DNA from: CAWCDJ01 sp963836015
Lineage (GTDB): Bacteria; Acidobacteriota; Terriglobia; Bryobacterales; Bryobacteraceae
Length of the DNA: 64,000 bases
Direction: 5' to 3'
Assembly: GCA_963836015.1 (NCBI GenBank)
Contig: CAWIIF010000009.1
Location: 88,214 to 152,213, forward strand
The position numbers were made by a program, and so were the translations under genes. Positions 51,919-61,769 of the stretch are shown here, piece by piece (the first letter of the stretch is position 1; each line of letters starts with the position of its first letter). Below the pieces are notes generated by a model that was not told the origin of the DNA, did not search any database, and saw only the letters and a program-made list of their open reading frames with translations.

Positions 51919-54036
51919 CTATTTCTTAACGATATCGTGCGGAGTTCCAGATTCCGCGTTCAGTTCCAGCAGCAATTTCTGGGCCTGCCGGTACCCGGGA
52001 GCGGTCTCGAGGGCCGCCAGTAATTCGTCCTGCGCCTTGGCGTCGTTGTGGTCGAGATGGTACGCCCGCGCCAGATCGTAGTGGGCGCGGGCCGGATCGA
52101 GCGGCTGGTGCGCCACGACGGCCGCGAACTCGCGGATCGCGCCCTTCAGGTTGCCCTGGTCGAGCCACAGCGAGCCTAGCTGCTGGTGCGCTTCGTTGTC
52201 CATCGGATAAATGTAATTGAGGCGGTCGAGCACGGCCGCGGCTTCCTTTTTGTTGCCGGCGCCTTCCAGCAGCTTGGCGGCCTCTTTGAGGGCGTCGGGA
52301 TTGCGGCCTCCCTCTTTGACGTAGGCCTGAAGCTGGGCGGTGGCGGCGGGCTTATCGCCCTTCGCGATATAGGCCTGCGCCAGCATCTCGTAGACGCTGT
52401 GCTCTTCGACGTAGTCGGGGAAGTAATCGCGGATGACGGAGCCCTGCTTGATGACGCCGTCCCAATCCTTCTTGAGAGACATCTCGACCACGTCCTTCAT
52501 CTGCTTCTTCCATTCGTCGAAGTGGGCGACTTCGTTCTGCGTCTCGGCATCGAGGTGCGCAAAGAACTGCTTGTCGAACTCCTCGGGCTCGATCTTCAAC
52601 TCTTTGCGGATGACGGCGGGGGTATCCTCGTTGTTGCCGAAATCCTTCAGCATGGCGAGGATGGTGTTCCATCCATATTTCTCGGTGATGTAGTCGCAGA
52701 TCTTGCCGGCCTGGAAGTAGCTGATTACGACCTGGCCCGGCGTCACCGGATGGACGAATCCGCGGTCCAGTTGGGCGACCGGCAGCAGCGTCTTTTCCTT
52801 GATGGCGGTGATTTCCTCGGGACCGAGGCGGTCGCCCCACTCGGGCGAAGCAGCGGTCTCTTCGTGCACGGCCAGGCCCTCGGTGAACCAGCGCGGCACC
52901 CGGTGGTTGGTCATGGTAAGGGTGAACACGTGGCTCATTTCGTGCCAGAGCGTGGAGTCCCAATGGAAGCTGCCGGGCTTGCGGCCGGAGGGGCTGTCCA
53001 TGGCGATGGCGTAGCCGAAGGTCACGCCCAACGCTCCCAGGCCGGGCATGCCGAGCGTGCGGACGGCGAAGTCTTCGTGGTTGGGGTAGACCTCGACCTG
53101 CACCGGGTGCTCGAGCTTGATCCGGTACTTATCTTCGTAGGTGGCGATGGCGCGCTGCATCTCCGATTCGAAGTAAGGGTGCAGCAGGTCCGCTTCGGTC
53201 TTATTGAGCTTGAGGATGGTGGTCGGGGTTCTGAAGGTGATGAAGTTCTTGTAGGTGTCCATCAACTTCAGGGAGTTCTTGGTGGCCGAGTCGCGGAAGC
53301 CGTTGTTGAAGCAGGTTTCGAGTAGCTTATAGGCTTCTTCGTTCTGGCCCAGGCGCATCAGGTTGATGCCCAGTTGGGAGCGCGCGCTGTCCAGGTAAGG
53401 GTCCAGATCGATCGCCTTGCGATAGTATGCGATGCCTTCCTCGTACCGGCGGTTGAGCGTCATGAAGTGCCCGGCGATTTCGTAGCCGCGGGCATCGTGC
53501 GGATCCCAGGATGTTTCCTTTTTGTCGGCCAGCCAGTCGATGGAGGCGAGAATGGCTTTGCCTCCTACCGAGTTGGAGTCGATGGCCAGCGCCTTCTTCG
53601 CCTCTTCGGAAGCCTTGGCGTTGTCGTTGTTTTCGAGGGCGAAGCGGGCCAGCAGTTCCTGGGCTTCGAGCAGTTTGGGATCGCTCTCGAGGGCCTTGCG
53701 GGCGAGGCTGGCGGCGCGTCCCTCGAAGGAATCGGCAGCGATGAGAGCCAGTCCGAGCAGCGCGCCCGCATCATCCTTCTGAACGGCGAGGGCCTCGTTG
53801 AACAGGCCGGCCGCGTCTTCGCTTTGGCCGCGGTCCAGAAACAGGCGGCCCCAGCGGACCTTGAATTCGGCGTTCTTCGGATGGCTCGCCACCAACTGCT
53901 TGAAAGCTTCGTTGGCATCCACGTAGCGGTGGGCCTTCCACAGGGCCTCCGCCTGCTGGAGCGTCTGCGCCGAAACGGCGAATACGACTACCAGCCCGGC
54001 GGCGCCGAGCTTCGCGAAGGGATGGAGCCGGCTCAC
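51919..54036 (-). CDS. secreted TPR protein with an internal gluzincin (peptidase MA-like) domain
   Basis: A 705-residue protein with signal peptide (LGAAGLVVVFAVSAQ). N-terminal TPRs (~25-260) and C-terminal TPRs (~530-690) flank a metallopeptidase domain. The HExxH site is STLWHEMSHVFTLTMTN (H365-H369), followed by VPRWFTEGLAVHEETAA with the third ligand Glu, as in peptidase-MA-like gluzincins. TPR scaffold plus protease suggests periplasmic substrate recruitment. The ATGA overlap with the caspase-fold gene and 13 bases to MoxR place it in the operon. Confidence 0.88.
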   Translation of the reverse strand: MSRLHPFAKLGAAGLVVVFAVSAQTLQQAEALWKAHRYVDANEAFKQLVASHPKNAEFKVRWGRLFLDRGQSEDAAGLFNEALAVQKDDAGALLGLALIAADSFEGRAASLARKALESDPKLLEAQELLARFALENNDNAKASEEAKKALAIDSNSVGGKAILASIDWLADKKETSWDPHDARGYEIAGHFMTLNRRYEEGIAYYRKAIDLDPYLDSARSQLGINLMRLGQNEEAYKLLETCFNNGFRDSATKNSLKLMDTYKNFITFRTPTTILKLNKTEADLLHPYFESEMQRAIATYEDKYRIKLEHPVQVEVYPNHEDFAVRTLGMPGLGALGVTFGYAIAMDSPSGRKPGSFHWDSTLWHEMSHVFTLTMTNHRVPRWFTEGLAVHEETAASPEWGDRLGPEEITAIKEKTLLPVAQLDRGFVHPVTPGQVVISYFQAGKICDYITEKYGWNTILAMLKDFGNNEDTPAVIRKELKIEPEEFDKQFFAHLDAETQNEVAHFDEWKKQMKDVVEMSLKKDWDGVIKQGSVIRDYFPDYVEEHSVYEMLAQAYIAKGDKPAATAQLQAYVKEGGRNPDALKEAAKLLEGAGNKKEAAAVLDRLNYIYPMDNEAHQQLGSLWLDQGNLKGAIREFAAVVAHQPLDPARAHYDLARAYHLDHNDAKAQDELLAALETAPGYRQAQKLLLELNAESGTPHDIVKK

Positions 54037-54983
54037 TTGTCGATCTCCTCCTGTACCTTGGCAAGCTGCAGGAGAAGCTGCATGAGCTGCTTCTTATACT
54101 CGTCGGCGGGCAGGGCGGCCTTGTCGTACTTGAGCCGGTCGATGGCCTCCTCGAGCTGCTCCTTCTGTTCGAGCAGGGGGCGCTTGGCGGGATCGCGCGC
54201 GGCAGCCGCATTCGCCCCGAGGCGGACCAGCGGGAAAGCAGCGGCCAGTTTGCCCTCGCCGTTATCGGTGCCGGGGTTGCGCTCGCCCTCTCCCTTACCG
54301 GTGTCTTCCAATACGCAATGCTCGGTGGCCAGGCGCTTCTGCGTGTCGAAGAACTCGGTGGTCTTGCGCTCGGCGAAATGAAAAGCTTCCAGGGCGGAGA
54401 CGGTCTCGTTCTTGTCGGCATCGGCGGCGGGGTCGCGCAGGGCATCGGCCCAGTAGCGGGCGAATACCGTGGCGTTCTTTTCCGAGCCGCTCTTGGTGGC
54501 GGTGATGAGCACTCGGCCGGGCTTACGCAGGAAGTCGATCGATCCGCCGCTGGCGCTGGTCATGTTGACCACCAACTGCCGGGTCGCGGGGATGCGGTCG
54601 AGCAGGGCGGCCAGCTCGGCGCCGCCGAGGTCGGGGCCGGGGAGGTTGAACTTGTAATCGACGCCGTCGTAGGAGCCGTGGCCGATCAGCATCAGGACGA
54701 AGGCATCGTTCGGCTTAGCTTCTTTGGCGATGGCGTTCAGGCGGGCGCGGACCTGGTCGCGCGTGGGCGCATCGAGGGTCGCCACGTTGGAATCGCCGCC
54801 GGCCTTCTTCAGGCTGGAGTCGATATCCTGGGTCCACATCTTGAAGCGCTGGTCGTAGTCGGGCTCGCCTCCCAGGCCCGAGATGGTTACATAGTAAGTC
54901 GTGGCGTGGGCAGACAGGGCAAATACGAGACCCAGCCAACAGAACCGCGACCGTAAGGGAGCGGGCAGGCGCAACGCCTTCAT
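54033..54983 (-). CDS. secreted caspase/C13-fold protein lacking the catalytic Cys
   Basis: A 316-residue protein from ATG 54983 (MKALRLPAPLRSRF), with a signal peptide (CWLGLVFALSAHATTYYVTI). The pattern resembles caspase/legumain folds: FVLMLIGHGSYDGVDYKFNL carries the His-Gly dyad, but at the place of the catalytic Cys stands LVVNMTSASGGSIDFLR, with Ala/Ser instead. A C-terminal coiled-coil helix (LLEQKEQLEEAIDRLKYDKA) follows. It is probably a pseudo-enzyme or scaffold. It is joined by ATGA overlaps to both the VWA and TPR-peptidase genes. Confidence 0.6.
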   Translation of the reverse strand: MKALRLPAPLRSRFCWLGLVFALSAHATTYYVTISGLGGEPDYDQRFKMWTQDIDSSLKKAGGDSNVATLDAPTRDQVRARLNAIAKEAKPNDAFVLMLIGHGSYDGVDYKFNLPGPDLGGAELAALLDRIPATRQLVVNMTSASGGSIDFLRKPGRVLITATKSGSEKNATVFARYWADALRDPAADADKNETVSALEAFHFAERKTTEFFDTQKRLATEHCVLEDTGKGEGERNPGTDNGEGKLAAAFPLVRLGANAAAARDPAKRPLLEQKEQLEEAIDRLKYDKAALPADEYKKQLMQLLLQLAKVQEEIDK

Positions 54984-57229
54984 ACTACTCCCCACTTCCT
55001 GCGGAGCAGCCATTCGGCGGCGCGGATGCACAGGGCCAGCAGGAACAGGATCGGCATATCCCACAAGTCGCGGGTTTCGCGCGTGGTAATGCCGGCTTCG
55101 GAGTAAGAAATCTCATCCGACAGTTTGGACGCTTGAGAGGGGGTGTAGTACCGGCCGCCCGTCTGCTGCGAAAGCTTCTCCAGAAGCTCGCGGTTCTGAG
55201 AAGTGTGGAAACTCTCGGCAACACCGTCTTCGCGGCGGAAGGCCAGCACGTCGCGGCCGATCTCCTCCTGCTCGCGGCCGGCGATAATTTCGGCCACGTA
55301 AGAGCCTGGCTTTTCGGCGGTCCATTCGCCGCCGTAGACGCCTTCTTCGAGCGGTACGGGCGCCAGTTCCATCGTGGCGGTAGAACCGTCGGGGCCGAGG
55401 AAGCGGGCCTGCACCTTGGCGTTGGTAACAGGCTTGAACTGCTTGTCGCGCACCTGGACGCGGATGGGCACGCGCGTGTCGTCCGAAAGCACCTGGCGCG
55501 GCGTGGTGGAGGTCACCTGGCCGGGAGTGTCGGTCACGAGATATCGAAAGATCTGCTGCCAGAAGGTGGCATGCGTCTTATCGGCGTGGTCGAGCCACAT
55601 CTTCCAGCGCCAGCTTCCTTCGGTAGCGAAGAGCATGGTGCGGCCCCGTCCGAAATTCTCGGTGACCAGGAGCGGAAAGTGGGGCTTGCCGGCCGGTGTG
55701 GATTCCAGCAGCACGGTGGCGCCGGGCTTGGGCTCGCCCACTTCCTGGTAGTTGGCCATCTGCGGCATGCGCTTCCACCGCTCGGCGTTGCGGACCGGGT
55801 CGTCATCCAGGCGGGTGATGACGCTTTGGGCGCCTGCCTGGGTAAGAACTTCACCGGTGAAATCGCGGTGGAAAGTCCCCTTGCCAGCGGGAAGAGCGGT
55901 GGGGACCAGGTCCGCCAGGGGCGAGCTCTGGTAGCCGCCGTCGGAGAGGGAGGCTCGGCCGCCGGTGAAGAGCAGGCCGCCGCCGCGCCGGTCCACAAAA
56001 TCATGGATCAACTGCTGCTGGGTGGGGGTGAAGTAATTGGCCTCCACGCTGCCCAGGATCAGGCCCTGGAACTGGAACAGATCCTCGGGCTTGGAAGGAA
56101 AACCGTCTTCCAATTCCTGCTCGTTGTGGAAGCCCTGGCGGTAGAGCTTGTTCTCGGTGGTGCGCAGCATGCTGGCAAGCTCGACGTTGGGGAAGTCGTC
56201 GAGCGCGCGCCGGATGAACTTATACTCCCAGCGAGGCTCGCCTTCGAAGTAAAGAATGCGCGGGGTGCGCGATTCCACGTTAACCAGGCGGCTGAGCGTG
56301 TTGTTCCGGGTGTTCTCCTCGCCGGAAAGCGGCTCGACCCCAATCTCGAGCGTCTTGGGGCCAGCGTCCCCGCAGTTGAACACCAGGGTCTCGCTCTGGA
56401 TCTGGCCGTCCCCCTTGAGGGTGATCTCCTGGGATGTGAGGATCTTCCCGTCATTCCGCACGCTGAGGCGGGCTTTGTTGCCCGAGACGCCGTAGCTCTG
56501 CAGGCTCACCACCGCGTTCAGCTTGGATTGCGGCAGGGCCCGCGCCGGGACGATGGCGTCCACCATTTCCACGTCCCTCTCGGGATGCTCGCGGCCGAAG
56601 CCGATGGTGTGGACCGGGATGCGCTGGCGGCGAATGCCGGCGATGGTCTGCTGGTCGATGCCGCCGGCGTTATCGGCTCCGTCGCTGAGCAGCACGATGG
56701 CTCCCAGCGGCAGCGACGAGGATTCCGCGAGCACGCGCTCGAGGGTGTCGCCGATGCGCGAGGCGGGGGCATTGGCCGCCAGTTCCGAAGTCTTCTGGAT
56801 GCGCTCCGGCTCCTTGCCGAACTTGTACAAACGAACCTGGAACTTGTCGCCGAGCGACTTCAGCAATCCGCTGTCGAGCACGGATTTGGCGGCGGCTTCC
56901 CGGGTGCCGGAGGAATCGGTAATCGACATGCTACGGGAGTCGTCCACCAGCACCGCCACCACGTTCTGCTGGGGCCGCAGCGTGGCGACGCTCAACGCCG
57001 GGTGCCACAGCAAAAAGAGGATGAGCGCGACCATGCCCGTCTCAAGCAACCAGATGGCCACCGGGCGCAACCCGCTGAGCATGCCGTGATTGCGGTGTAC
57101 GTGCCAGAACAGCAGACCCGCGGCGGCAAGGATGGCGAGGCCGAGCGCCCAGAGCGGCCAGGGCGTCAGCAGAACGAAATGGCCCTTGTGAAAAATGCTG
57201 GCCGGATATTTGAAGAGGAGTTCAAACAT
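54980..57229 (-). CDS. membrane-anchored VWA protein with GATase1-like domain
   Basis: A 749-residue protein from ATG 57229 (a GTG nine bases upstream is an alternative). Two N-terminal helices (LWALGLAILAAAGLLFW, AIWLLETGMVALILFLLWHP) precede a VWA domain with MIDAS motif VLVDDSRSMSITDSS and GAIVLLSDGADNAGG. Residues ~380-560 resemble a glutamine-amidotransferase-type domain (FQGLILGSVEANYFTPTQ, RGGGLLFTGGRASLSDGG). A C-terminal helix (LWDMPILFLLALCIRAAEWL) sits near the end. It leads the operon and pairs structurally with the BatA-VWA product. Probably inner-membrane with a periplasmic VWA. Confidence 0.88.
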   Translation of the reverse strand: MFELLFKYPASIFHKGHFVLLTPWPLWALGLAILAAAGLLFWHVHRNHGMLSGLRPVAIWLLETGMVALILFLLWHPALSVATLRPQQNVVAVLVDDSRSMSITDSSGTREAAAKSVLDSGLLKSLGDKFQVRLYKFGKEPERIQKTSELAANAPASRIGDTLERVLAESSSLPLGAIVLLSDGADNAGGIDQQTIAGIRRQRIPVHTIGFGREHPERDVEMVDAIVPARALPQSKLNAVVSLQSYGVSGNKARLSVRNDGKILTSQEITLKGDGQIQSETLVFNCGDAGPKTLEIGVEPLSGEENTRNNTLSRLVNVESRTPRILYFEGEPRWEYKFIRRALDDFPNVELASMLRTTENKLYRQGFHNEQELEDGFPSKPEDLFQFQGLILGSVEANYFTPTQQQLIHDFVDRRGGGLLFTGGRASLSDGGYQSSPLADLVPTALPAGKGTFHRDFTGEVLTQAGAQSVITRLDDDPVRNAERWKRMPQMANYQEVGEPKPGATVLLESTPAGKPHFPLLVTENFGRGRTMLFATEGSWRWKMWLDHADKTHATFWQQIFRYLVTDTPGQVTSTTPRQVLSDDTRVPIRVQVRDKQFKPVTNAKVQARFLGPDGSTATMELAPVPLEEGVYGGEWTAEKPGSYVAEIIAGREQEEIGRDVLAFRREDGVAESFHTSQNRELLEKLSQQTGGRYYTPSQASKLSDEISYSEAGITTRETRDLWDMPILFLLALCIRAAEWLLRRKWGVV

Positions 57230-57429
57230 GAAATCCACTTAATGGCACACTGCGATGAGTATATGGACGTGGCTGGAGCGGTTTGGAGTTACAGACGGCC
57301 CCAAATTGCGGGGAAGTTCAACAGACGGGCACATTTCCGCGAAGCCCTCGTATGTGGAAAGGATAGCACGGCGGCTCGCGAAGTATACTGAAGGAAGCCG
57401 GGCATGCTCGTGCCCCACATCGAACTCCT

Positions 57430-60235
57430 GTGCAAGACTACATTCGGATTCGCGGCGCGCGGGTCCACAACCTGAAGGACATTTCGCTTTCTATTCCCCA
57501 CAATCGCCTCACGGTGATTACCGGCGTATCGGGCTCCGGCAAATCGTCGCTGGCGTTCGACACGATCTACGCGGAGGGACAGCGCCGGTATGTGGAGTCG
57601 CTCTCCGCCTATGCGCGGCAGTTTCTGGAGCGCATGGAAAAGCCGGAGGTGGACGAGATCGACGGGATCGCGCCGGCGGTGGCGATCCGCCAGAAGAACA
57701 CCAGCCGGAACCCGCGTTCGACGGTCGCGACCTCCACCGAATGCTACGACTTCCTGCGCCTGCTGTACGCGCGGGTGGGCCAGACCTTTTGCCCGCAGTG
57801 CGGGACGCGGGTGCGCAAGGACACCGTGGATGAAGTGGCGGCGCGGCTGATGGAGCTGCCGGCCGGCTCGCGGTGGTACGCGCTGTTTCCCGTGACGGCG
57901 CCGGCGCACGGCCCGGCCGCGCTGCGCGACCATCTCTTCGAGCTGCGCAAGAAGGGGTTCAACCGGCTGTTCCAGGGCGGCAAGCTCTTCGAATTCTCGA
58001 CGCCGGAATCGCTGCTGGATATCGACTTCGCGAAGCCCCTGTTCGTGCTGGTGGACCGCATCGCGATCGGCCCGGACCTGCACCAAAGGCTGGTGGACAC
58101 CATCGAAATCTGCTTCCGGGAAGTGGGCGAAGTGATATTCGAGAGCGCTTCCGGCGGCGAACGGCTGCGCTTCAACGAAAAGTTCCAGTGCAAGACCTGC
58201 GGGATGGAGTTCGCGCAGCCCGAGCCGGTGATGTTCAGCTTCAATTCGCCGGCCGGAGCCTGCCCGCGCTGCCAGGGGTTCGGCAACACCATCGATTTCG
58301 ACATGGACCGCGTGATCCCGGATAAAACGTTGGCGCTCGATGAGGGCGCGGTGGACCCGTGGACCAAGCCCAAGTACCGCTCGTGGCTGGGGAATTTCAA
58401 GAAGCACGCCAAGGGCGGCGTGCGGCTCACCAAGCCGTTCTGCGACCTGACGGAGGCCGAGCGCGAGACGGTTTACGAGTTCATCCGCCGGTTCTTCGAC
58501 CACCTGGAGACGAAGAAGTACAAGCTGCATGTGAGGGTTTTCCTGAGCCGCTACCGAGGGTACGCGCTGTGCCCGGAGTGCCGCGGGGCGCGCCTGCGGA
58601 AAGAGGCGCTCTACGTGCGGGTGGGCGGAAAGAACCTGGGCGACGTCGTGCGCATGAACATCGCCGAGGCCCAGGAGTTTTTCAACTGCCTGGAGCTGAG
58701 CCCCGAGGAAAGCGCGATCGCCGACAAGATCCTGATCGAGATCCGCCAGCGGCTCAAGTTCCTGAACGATGTGGGGCTGGACTACCTGACGCTCGACCGG
58801 CTGTCGGCCACGCTATCGGGCGGGGAGGCGCAGCGCATCCAGCTGGCGACGTCGCTCGGCTCGCGCCTGGTGGGGGCCTGTTACGTGCTCGACGAGCCTT
58901 CCATCGGGCTGCACAGCCGCGACACCGGCAGGCTGATCCGGATCCTGGAAGAGCTGCGCGGGCTGGGGAACACGATCGTGGTGGTGGAGCACGACCCGGA
59001 TGTGATGCGCTCGGCGGACCACATTCTGGACCTGGGTCCGGGGGCCGGCGAGTTGGGCGGCAATGTGGTGTTCGAGGGGACGCTTGAGAAGCTGCTGGCG
59101 GATGGGTCGGGCTCGCTGACGGCGCGTTACCTGAGGGGCGAGCTGAAGGTTTCAAAGCCTCGCGAGCGCCGTCCGGTCGAGCCCAAGCGCGTCCTGCGTT
59201 TCAGCGGAGCGCGCGTGCACAACCTGAAGGGGATCGACGTCGAGATACCCGCTGGGCATGATGGTGGTGGTGACGGGGGTTTCGGGGTCGGGAAAATCGA
59301 CGCTGGTGCACGACGTCATTTTCCGGTCGCTCGAGGCGCTGCACAAGGCGCGGGAATCCGACCACGAGCCGGCATTCGATAACGCCGCCGAGGCGCTCGA
59401 GACCGCCGGACCGAAGTTCGCCTGCAAGCGGGTGGAAGGCGCCGAGCGCATCAGCTCGACCGTAATGGTGGACCAGTCGCCGATCGGCAGGACGCCGCGC
59501 TCGAACCCGGTAACCTATCTCAAGGCCTTCGACCTGATCCGGGCGCTGTTCGCATCCACGCGCGAAGCGGAGAAGCGCGGATACACGGCGGGCCATTTCT
59601 CGTTCAACATCCCCGGCGGCCGCTGCGAGACCTGCCAGGGCGACGGCACCGTGACCGTGGAGATGCAGTTCCTGGCGGACGTGGAGCTGGTGTGCGAGGA
59701 GTGCAAGGGGACGCGCTACAAGAGCGGGATCCTCGAAATCCGCTACAACGGCCTGAACATCCACGAGGTGCTGAAGCTGACGGTGCGCGAGGCGATGGAG
59801 TTCTTCCACGCCACGCCCAAACTGGTGCACCGCCTGAAGGTGCTGGACGATGTGGGGCTGGGATACCTGCGGCTGGGGCAATCGGCCACCACGCTTTCGG
59901 GGGGCGAGGCGCAGCGCGTGAAGCTGGCGGCGTACCTTTCGGCGGCGACCGTGCAGGGCACGCTGTTCATATTCGACGAGCCGACCACCGGGCTGCATTT
60001 CGACGACATCGCGAAACTGCTGGGAGCGTTCCAGCGGTTGATCGAGAACGGCGGGAGCCTCATCGTCATCGAGCACAACCTGGATGTGATCCGTGCGGCC
60101 GATTGGGTGATCGATCTCGGCCCGGAAGGCGGCGGGCGCGGCGGATCGGTGGTGGCGGCCGGCACACCCGAGGCGGTGGCGAAGGTGGATGCATCGTACA
60201 CCGGGCGGTACCTCCGGGCGGCCCTGCAGGCGTAG
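57430..60235 (+). CDS. uvrA: excinuclease ABC subunit A, interrupted by a one-base frameshift
   Basis: Starts at GTG 57430 (MQDYIRIRGARVHNLKDISL) and has Walker A GVSGSGKSS (32-40), zinc sites CPQCGTRV, CKTCGMEF/CPRCQG and CPECRGARL, the ABC signature TLSGGEAQRIQ and a second ATPase half. The reading frame breaks near 59248-59250: CCC there in place of CC. Removing one C joins EIP to LGMMVVVTGVSGSGKSTLVH and gives a ~934-residue protein of normal length. UvrA finds DNA lesions for nucleotide excision repair. An essential-type function makes a sequence error more likely than true loss. Confidence 0.9.
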
Positions 60236-60253
60236 AGTAAGGGTAGGTAAGCC

Positions 60254-61081
60254 ATGCGACTGATGTTAGTTTTCGCGGTGCTGCCCGCCGTTCTGTGCGC
60301 CGCTCCGGCGCTGCAAATCGTAAGACCCACGGTCAGCCAGATGGATGGCGGAGCGATCGATCCGCCGGGGTTCGAGCACGCGCCCGGAGAGACGCTGTTT
60401 TTCGCCTGCCGCGTGAGCGGGTTCACGAAGAACGAAGATGAGCAGATGCACATCAAGTACTCCGTGCAGGCGTTCGATTCGAAGGGAGTTCCGCTGACGG
60501 AGCTGTATGAAAACGAGATGAAGGCGGAAGTGACTCCGCAGGATAAGGAGTGGCTGCCGAAGATCGCGACCGAAGTGGTGATACCGCCGCTGATAGCGGG
60601 TGGGGCCTACAAGATCGTGGTCAAGGCGGAAGACGTGCTGGCGAAGACGTCCGCGGAGCTGGCGGTTCCGTTCCAGGTGCGCGGATACCAGTTGGACCCC
60701 AGCGATACGCTGGTGGTGCGGAACTTCCGCTTCTACCGCGCGGAGGAGGACACGCAGCCCGTGGAGAAGGCGGTTTACAATCCGGGCGACAGCGTGTGGG
60801 CGCGGTTCGACATCACGGGGTACAAATTCGGGCCGAAGAACAAAATGGACGTGAGCTATCTGGTGTCGCTGATCAACTCCGAGGGCAAGGTGTTATACAC
60901 GCAGCCGCAGCCCGCGGTGGAGCAGACCGAATCGTTCTATCCGAAGCGCTACGTGCCGGCGGCGATGGGGCTGAACCTGCAGAAGAACATCCGGCCGGGC
61001 GAGTACACCATCGCGGTGGCAGTGAAGGACGCGGTGGGCGATCAGAGCTTCGACGGCAAGTACACGTTCACTGTGCAGTAA
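60254..61081 (+). CDS. secreted beta-sandwich protein, function unknown
   Basis: A 275-residue protein with signal peptide (MRLMLVFAVLPAVLCAAPA). Two Ig/CARDB-like beta domains are suggested: residues ~30-150 (GETLFFACRVSGFTKNEDEQ, KIVVKAEDVLAKTSAELAV) and ~155-275 (YNPGDSVWARFDITGYKFGP, PGEYTIAVAVKDAVGDQSF). No catalytic motif is seen. It lies 18 bases after uvrA with a strong AAGGGTAGG ribosome site, so it may share its transcript. I do not recognise a named family. Confidence 0.6.
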   Translation: MRLMLVFAVLPAVLCAAPALQIVRPTVSQMDGGAIDPPGFEHAPGETLFFACRVSGFTKNEDEQMHIKYSVQAFDSKGVPLTELYENEMKAEVTPQDKEWLPKIATEVVIPPLIAGGAYKIVVKAEDVLAKTSAELAVPFQVRGYQLDPSDTLVVRNFRFYRAEEDTQPVEKAVYNPGDSVWARFDITGYKFGPKNKMDVSYLVSLINSEGKVLYTQPQPAVEQTESFYPKRYVPAAMGLNLQKNIRPGEYTIAVAVKDAVGDQSFDGKYTFTVQ

Positions 61082-61124
61082 GGGCGAAAAACGAAATGTG
61101 AAGGATTGTTACGGCTTGCCTCCT

Positions 61125-61754
61125 ATGGCTGACGCAACTTCGGACCTTTGGATTTCCATAGCGCAGCGGATTCAGGCGATTGCCCAGACGGGCCTCGCCT
61201 ACGCCATCAGCCCTTACGACGTAGAGCGCTACAGCGAGTTGGCCGCCATCGCAGCTTCGATGATCGCCGGGCCGGACCCCGAGAAGATTGCGCTCGCTAC
61301 GCGGCTGTTCGCCTCAGACCGCGGCTATGCCACTCCGAAGGTGGACGTGCGCGCAGCGGTGCTTCAGAATCATCGCCTGCTCCTGGTTCGCGAGCGGGAA
61401 GACGGCTCTTGGACCCTTCCCGGAGGATGGGCCGAGGTCGGCCAAAGCGCCGCCGAGTCGGTCGAGCGCGAGGTCGTTGAGGAGTCCGGCTACATCGTCA
61501 AAGCGGTACGGCTTCTGGCCTGCTGGGACCGTAACAAACACCCGCATCCATCGATTCCCTTTCACGCCTTCAAGCTCGTATTCCATTGCGAGCTGCTGGG
61601 CGGCTCGCCGAAAACCAGCTCGGAAACGTCGGAGGTGGGCTTTTTCGCGGAAGAACAGATTCCTCCGTTATCGCTGACTCGCACGCTGCCGGAACAGATC
61701 CGATTCGTGTTCGAGTCTCTGCGCGATCCGGCCGCTCCGACCGCATTTGATTGA
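61125..61754 (+). CDS. NUDIX hydrolase with an N-terminal helical domain
   Basis: A 209-residue protein from ATG 61125 (MADATSDLWISIAQRIQAIA), preferred over GTG 61098. The N-terminal ~60 residues match the NUDIX-N helical domain (TGLAYAISPYDVERYSELAA). The NUDIX box is GWAEVGQSAAESVEREVVEE: the REVVEESG half is intact, but the first Glu (GX5E) is Gln. Such enzymes hydrolyse nucleoside diphosphate derivatives such as ADP-ribose or sugar-nucleotides. The substitution is in the less critical Glu, so activity is plausible. It is convergent with the TonB receptor gene. Confidence 0.85.
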   Translation: MADATSDLWISIAQRIQAIAQTGLAYAISPYDVERYSELAAIAASMIAGPDPEKIALATRLFASDRGYATPKVDVRAAVLQNHRLLLVREREDGSWTLPGGWAEVGQSAAESVEREVVEESGYIVKAVRLLACWDRNKHPHPSIPFHAFKLVFHCELLGGSPKTSSETSEVGFFAEEQIPPLSLTRTLPEQIRFVFESLRDPAAPTAFD

Positions 61755-61769
61755 GCACTCGATCCCCAT

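Noticed and set aside
57384..57389. TATACT as a promoter -10 for uvrA
   Set aside because: It is a fair -10, but the hexamer 17 bases upstream (GGATAG) is a poor -35 and no LexA site was seen, so I did not list it as a feature.
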